Assembly (NCBI RefSeq): GCF_026151205.1 | Contig: NC_087077.1 | Span: 868,001-932,000 of the forward strand | From: Bolinopsis microptera | Taxonomy: Eukaryota; Ctenophora; Tentaculata; Lobata; Bolinopsidae | Length of the DNA stretch: 64,000 nt | Reading direction: 5' to 3' | Shown: in pieces, positions 10,901-23,900 of the stretch | Layout: the number at the start of each line of letters is the position of its first letter | Numbering within the stretch: the stretch's first letter is position 1 | Position numbers and translations under genes: made by a program | Notes under the pieces: model-generated | Database searches by the model: none | Seen by the model: the letters and a program-made list of their open reading frames with translations, nothing else | Told to the model about the DNA's origin: nothing

Positions 10901-11969
10901 TCCTTCTCCTCATAATAAACCTGAGTCCACTCCGCCACCCCTTACTAGACCTGAGTCAACTCCTCCTCCCAGGTCTAAAGACGAAGTACTTCTGCAAAAT
11001 ATCCGATCATCCGTCGGTGAGAAGATTTATTTAATCATTTTATTGAATTATAACTGATACCTCACAATTCATGGTTCCAATAAATTCGTTGCTGGTTTTA
11101 CTTTCTGTACAAAAACACTTCCTATGACTCATGATATCACTTTCAGACAAGCCCATTGACGAACTTGAATACAAGGATCTCATCAAAACAGGGCTGCCAG
11201 TTTCCTTTGGCAGTACTCACGTCGTTTTAGCTGAAATGGTCAACGAATACAGAAACAATCGATGTAAAGTTGTGAGTTATTTTGTCACTCATTATGTCTT
11301 ATAAATACAGCTAAATCAAGACAGTAAACTGCTTAACGTAACATAGTCTTAAAGATCATAACCGTACATACAACAGGCTGACGGTCCTACTTGCAATCCA
11401 GAGAGGATGGATAAAAGGTTGCCCACAAAGGTTTTAGAAGCCCCGGAAATTACGAACTGGAGATTTGTCGACCCAGAAGGTTTGTTGTTCACATATTACA
11501 GATCCCCGGCCCCCCTTCATATAATGGTGACCCCACAGTTGGGTTCAATGACCCTGAGTCGGTCACATTGTAAGATCGTTTTCGCGTACCGCGCGCTGCA
11601 ACTCTTACATGAAAATGCCAAGTTCTCCCACATTTGATGACCCGCGCGCGTATTTTCCCACGCTAGATCGACAACGTAAAATGCTGGCATGATACCTCTA
11701 CTTGTAACAACATTTAGAGGTATATAAGGCGAAGTGTGTAAAAGTATCTCTACTCTTCGCATTTTTGTGACATCTTGTTCCTTTCAATCCATGTAGTTTT
11801 CTAATTATTGAATGGAAAGAGCTGTCAAAATGGGGAGTTTATTCCCTTAAATGTCACCACATTTAGTATTACGTTATTTTTTGCTCAGAGGAGAAGAAAA
11901 ACAAGGCCCAGAGAAGAATTATCCAACCACCTGCTGATCTGCTGAAGAAGAAAGAGGAAGAGAAAACTG
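7915..11969 (+). CDS. YLPM1: YLPM1 exons 1-8: proline-rich, prion-like and R/G/P regions
   Basis: Exons 1-3 are proline-rich, with three NYG(A/V)NPPPP-type repeats and a P-run after GSPPPPPP. Exon 4 (8853-9129) is a low-complexity Q/Y/G segment with many NYG, GYG and SYG units (SYNYGNQGYGQGNQGF), resembling FET-family prion-like domains. The large exon 5 (9288-11016, 576 residues) has QRG/NQRGDP repeats, then RGPP/RPRGP repeats, then SxPPP repeats. Exon 6 contains a conserved-looking segment (LEYKDLIKTGLPVSF). Exon 7 has APEITNWRFVDPEG. Exon 8 carries the first RRIIQPPADLLKKK repeat. The region is unstructured apart from exons 6-7, which may be a short folded or binding motif. The exon 1 donor GTTAGT (8120) is chosen because readthrough stops immediately. 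Confidence 0.8.
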
Positions 11970-14900
11970 GTGAGTAGTTAACAGCGACTAATCTGGTAAA
12001 TAAAGTTCCATTATTCTAGATCAGTTTGTTAGGTTACCTTAGGGCCAATAATTTTGGTTCACAATAAATTTGGTTACCATAATTTTAGTCACAAATTTCG
12101 CAAATTTTTAGTCTACAACAATTTTAGTCACATTTTTCGACTTTTCGAGACCATTTTCCATTCCATTTACCTTAAGAACGACAAATTTAGTCTACCCCGT
12201 CTGAGCATTACAGATTAAGCTGCACTGCATTACTCAGGAATTTCAATAACATCAGATCCAGAGTTTGTGACTCTGTATCACTAAGTTCTTCAGTACACTG
12301 TTCAGTTTCTTTTTCACCCTTTTTTGACTTTACCATTTTTGTCGGTACGACGTAGTTTATGTCGATATGATCCTTCAGCCGTTTCAACAGAGCATGCATT
12401 AGGATGGATCGATTAAAAATGTAATGTCCAAGAGGAGCTCTAACCCTTTAAGTGCAATAGGACTTTGGTACGGTTTTGTGCAGTAGGAACGGTGATTTCA
12501 TATATTAATTATAAACAATGTAAGCTTAATAATATTCATGTCATATTTGCTGTACTGAAATTTTGGTCTGCTTTAAAATTAGTCACCGAAAAATTTAGTC
12601 TCATGAAATTTGGTTTACAATAATTTTAGTCAAAAGCTTGACTAAATTTATGGTAGACTAAATTTGTCGTTCTTAAGGTACTGTTACATATCGGCTTGAA
12701 CCGAAACATTGCACCCTCTTCTTGTTTATTGGGTCATTTTTATGCGTCGATTAAAAATGTTTTCCAATCATTGATGCTGATTTAATTGTCCATGATTTAG
12801 TCACGAATTGAGGACGCAGACGCACCTAGTGCAGCTGACGACGATTAACACATGTTTATTGAAAGCTTCTACAAGTTAAACTATCGTATCATTTATATGT
12901 TTTTAACCCAACTCCGTTCAGTTCTAGTGAAGCTACATATAATTGATATAGTAGACAAGTTAAGTAACCAGTCGCATACAAAGATATTATAAAAATAAGT
13001 CTAGACACTCATCAAAAGATCGCATAAGTCCAATGCTGTGAACAATCTTGTGGGTGTCTTTGTTTTCGTCATTACATCTTTTACTTAGATTTAGTCATCA
13101 ATTTAGAATCATGAACAGGAAATATCGAAATAAGTTAAACTCTGGGAATCAGAAAAAAAACTAAAATAAGAAAATACCCAAAATACTATCACAGTCACAC
13201 ATACTTGAAAAAGCACATTAAATATAATCGAAAACAGAATTATAATCGATTTACTGAACGTCACGTTTTGTCTCAAGTAAACGAAAACATTGTTTGATCA
13301 AACAATACTTGCGATGCGAATTAATTGTGTATATTCATTATTCAATAGGCTGGGATCAGTACGTAGCCTATTGAATAGTAAATTGTAAAAAAGAGTAACA
13401 TGACTAGAGTAACATTCAACGAAATAGCACAGCAAATCTTCAACCTCAAACTTTTTTAAATGGTCACCATTTTCTAATTGAAATGCTCTTCTACCGAAAT
13501 ATAATAGTAAAATACGCGGAGATAAAGAGCAGGAAACCAAGAATTATATAGTTAAAAGCTCTTGAGAATGTATTTATGTACATTGTAGATTTGGAAACAA
13601 CTTTGAAAATAAAATAACCAAATCTTAAATCTATAAATCCAAAAGATAAGTTCATCAGTTTTAAGTCAGTGGTTCAAAAACCGTGAAGAGTAGTTCGGTA
13701 CGATTCGAATTGAGAATGTTAATGATTTTTGCATGTATAAACTGTCGAATAACATATGATATAGTATTCATCATATTTCTGCAGTCATCGTAGAGGGTTG
13801 TACATTGTTTTCTCTTTCCTCTTTGCACAAACATCCCACGAATTTGCCCCACAAGGTCGTAACGTGTAATCTCATCTCCTTCTTCCTGGTAAGATAGACC
13901 ACTGGGTTGCAGGCTGAATTGAGAGGAAGAATGATGAACTCAGATAACCAAGACAGTTCTTTCAATTGCCGAGAGCTCCATGAAAATTTGTTTCGGAGCC
14001 CACTATTAAAGACCAGAAAACCGACATTGCAGACACAGTAGATAACTGATAAAATGCCCACTGTAACTGCAGCTTTTCTCTTCCATTTCTCTGTTTGTGA
14101 CGATTTTGATAGACAAAGCTTTCCCAAGGTGATAACGTTCAGTAAAACCATAATCACAAAAATACTAACTAGTATACCTATTTGCATATCATCTAAGGAA
14201 TTTCGAAGGCCAAATAATTTCAATTGTATAATTACTGTTGTCAAGGCAATGATTACAGTATAAATTCCAGATGAGAATTTAACCGCCGTCCAATTTATAA
14301 TGTGGAGGGGGAATATCAAATGTATTGTCCTAACAGCTGCAAGTAAACAAGTTAAGTAACCAGATGCTAACACCGATAGTCTTATAAAAGGTTTGAAGAA
14401 ACCCATAAATGCAGATGGCACAAACACACAGACGAATAGATCACATATGTTCAAAACTGCAAACAATTTTGTAGTGGGATTGTCCGAGTTTCTCGTTAGC
14501 CTATTTGCTCTGATTTTGCTGATGAAGTGCGATAGAGACAACGTGTTCGTAATTGTCCCGAATACTAATATCATTGTCATAAGAATTTGCGCTGTCGTTC
14601 TGATACCTTCGGTCAGGTAAGCTGAGATGTTTCTGTCCATGTCCATGTTGCGGTTTTCTCTCACAGTTTGCTGCACAAACTGCTGTGATAATATTGTGTC
14701 TTGACCTGTTAAGAGTTTAAATTAGCTTAATTTTGTTAAACTATCATTTTAGCCAGGCCAAATATGAGCGTAGAAAACGAAATTAACGGGGGAAATCACG
14801 AGCATCAACACAATGGAATTGGAAGGATAATCAGAAAGAACGGTCGCTCGCTAGAAATAAAATTGGAAGGCTGCTCAAACATGATTACATGAGATGAGAT

Positions 14901-17900
14901 GAATTGAAATGACATAACATATACCATTTTTATCCCGCTTATACTAACAATAGAGAGCACAATAGAGAGCACAATAGAGAGTTTTAAACTAAATTCACAA
15001 CTACAATTAAATACATTTATTGAGGACATTATGTAACGAAGCCTTTGAAGAATGAAGAAGCCATGTGGGCGAAACGTCGGCAATAACTTGTGTTACTCAG
15101 AGGAGATTAAAGCCAATCTCAATTTTACTTCAAAATAGAGAGCACTGTTAATAATAGCTCTCAAAGGAGAGGGCATATCAATCAGTTGGTCAGAAAGCTT
15201 CATAGAAACGGGGAGCAAGGTCTGGCAAACTGTTCCTCTATAAGGCATCTAACTTTCTAGCTATTGTGTAGAAATTATAGTAAGTTTTCCAAACTGGCTC
15301 CCCGGGGGGTTTCCATTGGTGAAAAATGTTTTTAAATTTGGAAACTCGATTCACCATAAAAATCATTCACCATTTCTCACCATTGGAAACCATTGAAAAC
15401 CATTGGAAACCCCCCGGCTACCCTAGGCTTGCATAATTTGTCAAAGAGGCCTTTAATTCTGTACGATACAGAGCGAAAATTCTATCCTAGGACCAGTTTA
15501 AACCTTTTAAAATTGCATTGAAGTTTAGTTAGACAAATGAAAAAGTTCTAAATATATAGTGTAACGAAAAAAGGGACGAATGGTGTAGCTTAATTAGCTG
15601 ATCCAGTAATAAATTAGTTTGGGATAAACAGCCCTGTGATAGATGAGCTGCCCCCCCCCCCCCCCCCCCCCCCGGGTGACAAACCTGGCTACTGTCAGGC
15701 TGATTATTTGCTATTAACAGTCGAGAGTTGCTTTTATAAACAACGCTTATACTACAGATCTTTAGAAATGGTAGGCCTTGACATGATGGAATTAAAAGCA
15801 ATTCAGAATTGAAGAGATACATTGCAGCTGTTCTGAGTAGCAGTGCCTTTACCTACGATGAGTTCAAACTATCGGAATGTTTAAGTTATTTAAACATCAT
15901 TATACCTTTTACCTTACTTATCATACTTGAAAAAGCACAATAAATATAATCGAAAACATCACGTGTTATCAATGTTTAAGTTATTTAAACATCATTATAC
16001 CTTTTACCTTACTTATCATACTTGAAAAAGCACAATAAATATAATCGAAAACATCACGTGTTATCTCAAGTAAAAAGAAACATTGTTTGATCAAACAATA
16101 CTTGCGATGCGAATTAATTGTGTATATATTCATTATTCAATAGCAGGATATAGGCTACGATCAGTATGTAGCCTATTGAATTGTAAATAAAAGTTGGTGT
16201 CTCCTTCTGACTAGACTAGAGCAACATTAAACGAAATATCACAGCAAATCTTCAACTGCCAAATAGTTAAAATGGTTACCAGTTTCTAATTGAAATGCTC
16301 TTCTACCGAAATATAATAGTAAAATACCCGGAGATAAATAGTAGAAAACCAAGAATTATTTAGTTTTCAACTTTTCAGAACCTGTATGTGGACATGTTCA
16401 AACCTGGTTGGTGGTTTTGTTTCACTGCCAAAATGGGCGATTTTCTCATTTTTACAATAACTCCATTAATAATTACTTGATGGTCTTGAAACTTTCAGAG
16501 ATGATTATAATTGTGATAACAAATAGTCTCAGGTCATCGGCTATGAATAATATTGTAAAATGGCCCAGTTATGTTGAAAAATGTAACATTTGGTTACACT
16601 TTTCAATGGCTCAGCCAATTATTAAATTTTAAAGATTCTTGCTTCACAAAAATGTACTTTAGGTATTTGCTTAGCTGTGGAATGAAAAAAGGCCCACTTT
16701 TGATTACATAAAAAAGCCCAAAATGGACATTTTGTAACATCTTGTTTTCATGATATCTTTATAGTTTGTTACAACCACAGCTAGTGTAGGATATGTATTT
16801 AACTCTCAAACCAGGTTATTAGTGCAGCAATTCTTGTATAAAGGCATTACCACAATCTTGGTATTATATGGTTCATAATCAATAAAAGGCCCATTTCTTT
16901 GAATAACGTAACATGGTTACAAATGAGTATGTTATACAGAGTTGTTTGATCTAGTATTGGTTTTAAGTTGGTTGATGCATTAAAATAGAGACATGAAACA
17001 ACTTAACAAATTTTAAAAAATGATAATTGGGACCAAATTATTGAATTTTGTAACAATTTAAATGTAATGTAATTTAAATTGACAATCCGCGACAGAATGC
17101 GGTAAATTTAATCAAATGAATATAGCTAATTAGATTAAAGGTTGGATATTTAAAAACTTTTAATTTATATATGAAATTGTATAGAAAATAGAAATTGGGC
17201 CCTATATATTGAAATTTGTAACAATAAAATGCCAGGTCACGAGTTTATCAACTGAAATGGCAGAGTTCCATGTCCATCTATGGACTTACAAAATTCAATG
17301 TTTTGGGCCCAAGTACAAAATATGGTCAATAATATGGTTGATGGAACCCTTTAAATGACCTAGGCAAACTGGTCTGAACTTCAAAAACTATAATATAGCT
17401 TGTCTAACACCCCTCACACTAGGATACATACTATATATACTATACTCTATACATTTATTTTCTAATGTTACATTATTCAAGTTCCGCAGCCATTTTATCA
17501 AATTTATACGAATAAGGATTGCTTTACAATTCTGTATGAGAATCTAAAAACCATGTTACCAGTACAAGAATAAATTGAACATTCCAGATATGAGCTTTGT
17601 AGTCAGAACATAAATATGTTACAAAATTCAATGTTTTGGGCCCAAGTACAAAATTTGGTCAAGAATATGGTTGATGGAATCCTTTGTGACCTGGAAAAAC
17701 TGGTCTGAACTTCAAAAACTATAATATAGCTTACCTAACACCCCTCACACCAGGGTACATACTCTATACACTTACTTTCTAATGTTACATAATTCAAGTT
17801 CCGCAGCCATTTTATCAAATTATATGAATAAGGATTGCTTCAGAATTTTGTATGAGAATCTAAAAACCATGTTACCAATACAAAAATATATTGAATATTC

Positions 17901-20900
17901 CAGATATGACCTTGGCAGTGAAAACAAAAATATGTTACAGAATTCAATGTTTTGGGCCCAAGTACAAAATTTGGTCAAGAATATGGTTGATGGAACCCTT
18001 TGTGACCTAGAAAAACTGGTCTGAACTTGAAAAACTATCAAGAAGCTTCTCTAAAAACCCATTGAAAAAGTGTAACATAGAAATGTGTTACAAAATTCAA
18101 TATCCAGGGCCCCCAACTAAACTGCTATATCTCAGGACCTGAATATGTTACAAAAATTCTGATTCAAGGGTGCCCTCAGTCAAAGGGTCTAGTTTTTGTC
18201 AGTAGTTTCAGTTTTTCTTAAAATGTTACAGATTTCAATCTGGGGGCCCAGAAGTAATGAGTGGGAAAAATGAAACAAAACCACCAACCAGGTTTGAACA
18301 CGTCCATGTACATTGTACATTGTAGATTTGGAAACAACTTTGAACATAAAATAACCAAATCTGAAATCTATAAATCCAAAAGATAAGTTCATCAGCTTTA
18401 AGTCAGTGGTTGGCATGTATAATCTCTTGAATAACATGATCATATATAATAGTATTCATCATCGTAGAGGGTTGTACATCGTTTTTCTTTCTGCATAAAC
18501 ATCCCACGAAATTTCAGGATTACCGACGGTGCCATCTTAAGTTAGGATAAAAATAATGTAACCTAGATCTGTAACCTATCTGTATCTTAACCGTCACATT
18601 TTTCAGAAGACGTGAAGCCAACAATCGATCCGGAAACCGATACAGTTATCCAGCCCCCCACTGAACCGGTCCCAAAACGGCAGATAGTACCGCCACCAGA
18701 TTTAGCTCCTAAAAAGAGGGTTATAGCTCCGCCAGCGGACCTCCTTCCGAAACGAAGTATATTACCACCTCCCGATCTCTTGCCAAGACGAATAATCAGA
18801 CCACCCCCAGACCTTGCTCAACAGGGTTAGTGGCACCGGAACTTGTTATATTTTGCTACTTCATGTGGTTAATATAAGACCACCATTTGATCTGATTACA
18901 ATATTTTGTTGAGTAGATTGAGAAATACTGTGATTAAATAGTGGCGTGGATAGCGAGGGGGTGATGCTAACTGAATTGCAAAAATATCCTGATTTAAGGA
19001 TTAAAGATATTTCATCCTTCCGTATTATATCAGATAATTTGATATTGAAGAAGGAATAAACTTAACAGTACAAATATCACATAGTTTTATTTTTCAGGTC
19101 GTGAAGCACAAGGGTATGGGTTTAACTATTATTTCATAAGATTTGTATCTAAATACAGTATATTCATGTCATTTCATTTAATTATATAATTCATATCTAC
19201 TTCATTGTTAACAGATCAATAATCGTTTAAGCTAATGCGATTCTTTCAGGGAACAGGGTAGACCCCCTTATGTCAATAATGGTAGACCTCCATTTGACGA
19301 AGGTATATCACCTCGACCAACTATACCTCCATTTGACGAAGGTAGATCAGCTAGACCAGCTAGACCTCCATTTGACGAAGGTAGATCACCTCGATCAGCT
19401 AGACCTCCATTTGACGAAGGTAGATCACCTCGATCAGCTAGACCTCCATTTGACGAAGGTAGATCAGCTAGACCAGCTAGACCTCCATTTGACGAAGGTA
19501 GATCAGCTAGACCAGCTAGACCTCCATTTGACGAAGGTAGATCACCTCGACCAGTTAGGCCCCCCTTCGCTGGGTCTGATGACAGAAAACCGCCCTATGG
19601 TGTTGAAAGACGACCCCCATATGGGGACCCTAATAAACCTCCGTATAATCGGGAGGAGAGACGACCTTATGAGGCCGATGTGCGGCCTCCCTACGGTAGT
19701 GAACAGCGACCACCATACGGTGGACCAGCTAGGCCACCTTTTGAAGGAGACAGGGCACCTCGTGGGGGTGATATACCTCCACCCTTCAGAGACGTAGGAC
19801 CACCTTATGACAAGGAAGGAAGGGACCCTCATGGGCGAGAAAACCACAGAGCTCCACCTGAAGTAAGAAGGCCTACCCCACATGGCGATAGACGTGCACC
19901 GCCTTACGACAACCGACGGGGACCGCCATTCGGTGAGGAACAGAGCAGACCGGGCTTATCTGACAGGTATGATGACCACAGGGGCAGGCCCCCTCCTGGG
20001 GACCCATATCACAGAGACCCCCCAGATAGGGGCTATCATGACAGGGGCCATCAACCCGCTCCACCTCCCGACTCTCACACACCGCATGAGTATGATAGAC
20101 ACCCTCCTCTTTATGATAACCATTCTAATCAGCCTAATGTTCAAGACGTTTTAAGTAAAGTTATGAAAGCTGCCAAAGCCGGAGAGATACCTGGGGTTGT
20201 CTTGCCTCAAGAACAAGGTGGGCATTGATTCTATACTGTTAATTTATACCACGTACTTGTGCTAAATGATATATTTTATATTCTTCTAGTTGCATCGGAG
20301 TTAAGTTGGTCGCTCAGGATTTAGTTTGTAGTATACATTTCTCACATTAGGCACAATGAATTTTTTACGTATGGCGTGGTTTCATTTGTTTACGATACGT
20401 TTCAGAGTTGACTCTTGAAATTTGAATATATTTTGAAGATTGTTATTAAGTTTTTATGACATAAGTATAACTTTTGATTTTATCTGTGTCGGATTATCAT
20501 TGTTATCGTTCGTGTTATTCACAATTAGCTATATTCGTAGTAATTTTAGTTGTTCGAGAGAAGCTTTTTCAAATTCCAAACCTTTCTAAATTTCATGATT
20601 CTTGTTTTTTATGAACATTTTTCTCAAACATTCACGAAAAGAGTTTTACCTGATCTAATTTCAGCACAGGATGTCCTCGATGAGTTAGTCGCTGGCACAG
20701 TTGATCAACTATCCAATGAAATATCTCAACAAATCACTAATGCTCTCCTCTCTGGACTCACGGACGACACCAGATCGTCCGTCCGGAGAGACTCGTCCGA
20801 TAGGAGGGACTCTGATCGTTACAACCGACCCGAGTCCTCTCGGAGTAGGAAGAGAAGTTCGGAGTCCCGAGAGTCTCGTCACGAGAGAGCGAGTCCGGGA

Positions 20901-23900
20901 CATAGTAGGCGGTCTCCGGATAGGAGGCGGGAACCTTATCGACCATCTCCGCCTCGGTGGGTCTTCATTCAAACTTTCATCCTTCGACCTTAACGATACT
21001 ATTGGAAATTATAGGAAATATACTTCTAAATTCTGTATTTTGGGGATACGATGTCGTCTGTAATAATCATATTTAAAGAATAAAAAGAGTTTATCGGAGT
21101 GACTAATACGATAACGTTGTTTCAGATCAAGACATCAGGCACCACGACCACTCCAACCACCACAATCTGCTCCCAGACCCACTGAGGCTGCTCGAAGGCC
21201 CATGGAGGCTGCCCCTAAAGTGCCTGCTGAGGACATACTCTTCCCTCCTGGCCGCAACAATCGTCCTGAAAAGGTTCGTTGTTACTTGACTCCCGAACAT
21301 ACTCATCATCTTGTAAATCCTGGTCATATTATTCTGGGCATATTCCATTTTCGTGAATTATCTTTATTTGCGTTTGTTCGTTATTCAGACTGTTAAGAAT
21401 CTACCAAAGTTGCTAATATTTTCAAATCTCTCCGCAGATAGTGATAATATTAAGGGGTTTACCTGGCAGTGGGAAATCTCCTTTGGCTAAAAAGATAAAG
21501 GATGTGGAAACTGAGAATGGGGCATCAGCTCCAAGGATCCTATCCTTGGACGATTACTTCCTAAACGAGGTTTGTTGATGTTTCATATGACATATTATCA
21601 ATATTTATTGAATATTACCCCTACAGAGATTTGGAAAAGTCTAGAATTAAATATCTAAGAATCTTAGACATTTAAAAGTGTCACTCCAAACCAGACTAAC
21701 GAGTACGAATACGAAGTAGAACTCGAGGAGAGCTACAGAGCCAGCATGTTCAAAGCATTCCAGAGGACCTTGTCAGATGGCTGGTTCAAGTTCATTATCA
21801 TAGGTAATTTAACTACTTAATTCTTCGGCAACGCTTGCTGTCTTATTTCAAGTATTAGTTTTAACACTGAGCCATGGAACTACAGGGTAATACGGTAATT
21901 TCTATGGATTGTTAAATACGTCCACGAATACGCCATAATACGCCGTAATACGCTGATTTGTCAAAATTAAAAATTACTAATTTTTTGCGCGCACGACACA
22001 CCTTTTGGTAATACGTCAATTTTCGAGGATTAATACGTATTCGTATTCCAATACGTATTCCCTCCTAATACGTATTTAACAACCTTGCTTCGTTATGACC
22101 CCTCGGATTATGGTTATAAAAACAGCCTTTTTTTACAGACGCAGTGAACGCAGTATCAGAGCACTACACCCAATATTGGAGCGCTGCTAAATTGCAAGGG
22201 TTCCAGGTGTATCTGGCGGAGATCAACAGTTTTCCTGAACACTGTGTAACCAACAGTCTACACAAGCGCTCCTTACAGGATATCAATCAGGTTTGTTGGT
22301 ATTTACTTTCGTAAATACTTCGTGGAAAATTAACCCTAGCGTAGGTTGATAACCAAAAGCAGCACTCCTTCGCACTATGTTCTTATCTCGGACTAAAATA
22401 CAGCTTTAAGTATAAGATTTAAAAATTCAATTCGTTTGGATTGGTTCTTCTGAATGGTTTTTTGCTCCAGATTCATCAGAGATGGGAAGCAACCCCAACA
22501 AACTACATCAGATTAGACTTACGAGGAATCATACAAGGCACCACTATTGACGAGGTTACAACTTTCGATCCTCATTTTGTTTTTATCTAATGAAAATAAT
22601 TAAAAATGATTATTTGAAGCACAATTTGTTGGCGAGCGGAGTTATGTTTTTTGAAGTTCATCTGATTTTTGTTTTTAAAAAGGTCGAAATGGATGACAGT
22701 GACATGGATGGCGAGGCTGTTGAAACCCCTGTAACTGTGAGTAGATCAAAACTTAATAGACACCACATTTATAATCCTTACATCAGTTCGCATAGTTTTT
22801 ATAACATGTAACAAATGTTTTGTTGTGAACAAAATTATTCAATATAGTAATTAAAATGTTGATTATTTTACTGCACCAATTTTATGTTTTTTACAATAAC
22901 CCTCACGCGCTGTCTGACACGTATTCAACTACTATTTTTTGATTTGCGTCTCGAAATCTGGGCCATCTCTTCAAGAACCCCTGATAACTAATTGTTGCGG
23001 AGTGATGAGAGGATGGAGTTATTGGGTTGGTTTTGGGGCCTGTGTCGGATAGGCTTCATAACTTAACCTGTTCAGAAACCTCCAGTGAAACAGTGCCGCT
23101 GGGAGGCTCAAACAGAGCACGACGAACAATCCCTCAGTAAGTTTAATCTCTAGGAACGTTCCTTCATTTGTGTGTTCATTGTGCAAAGAATTGGTTTTTT
23201 TAAATGCCAGGTTTTGTTGGAGGAGCTGAGTATAATTATCTAAGTTGTTGCGGCTGTTTGGTGGTGTGGATAACAACTTTTTTGATAATCTCAAAATTGT
23301 TTTTAAATAGAATTAAATATTTCAACGATGTTTCTAAAATCTGGTCGTGTACTCTTAGTCTTGACATGACAGAACATATTTTTCCATATTTCTAGTCGTT
23401 TTTAACATCTAACAGATTTAAGACACGTATACAAAATTTTGAAATCTCAACAATTTCTAATCTCGTTTATATTGAGTCGTGAGGATAAAATCTATATATT
23501 GACTAACAATGACATTACTTTAAGAACTCCAATGAATAAAATGGTCATTTTGAAAACGGGCAGTTTTGTTTATGAATCATAGTTCCTACTAAACCCACCT
23601 CTCCCGGGCCTCCCCCACAACTAACACCAATCTCCTTCCCCCCACTACCCCCCCGGCCCCATTACCTCCCTCCTCACTAACACGATAATTTTCCCCTCAG
23701 ACCAGCTGGACGGTTTGAAATCTAGTTCACGGAAAGAGCGGAGTCCGAGCCCAGACGTTATGGAGCAGATAAAACTGATGAACAGGAAGAACAAAAACGA
23801 TGGAAAAAAACATGTTAGTATTTTTATGATTCCTCCGAAGCCATATTTCTGAAATAATTCTTACGCGACTCCTCCAAATCCTAACTTTTTAGTAGATCGT

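Larger units (their letters stand above)
11970..18606. other. YLPM1 intron 8 (6.6 kb) with nested gene and mobile elements
   Basis: The only large intron of the gene. From left to right it holds a 0.5-kb TIR element (12168-12680), the antisense GPCR gene (13771-14646) with its 3' flank, a PLE-like motif near 15050, a 21-base C run (15653-15673), a partial duplicate of the GPCR 3' flank, and a 1.9-kb TIR element splitting that duplicate (16390-18305). Confidence 0.75.

Noticed and set aside
19270-19797. Open frame with repeated LDLHLTKVDHLDQ units
   Set aside because: It is an out-of-frame reading of the 39-bp repeat in YLPM1 exon 11; the frame with matching splice phases encodes RPPFDEGRS units.
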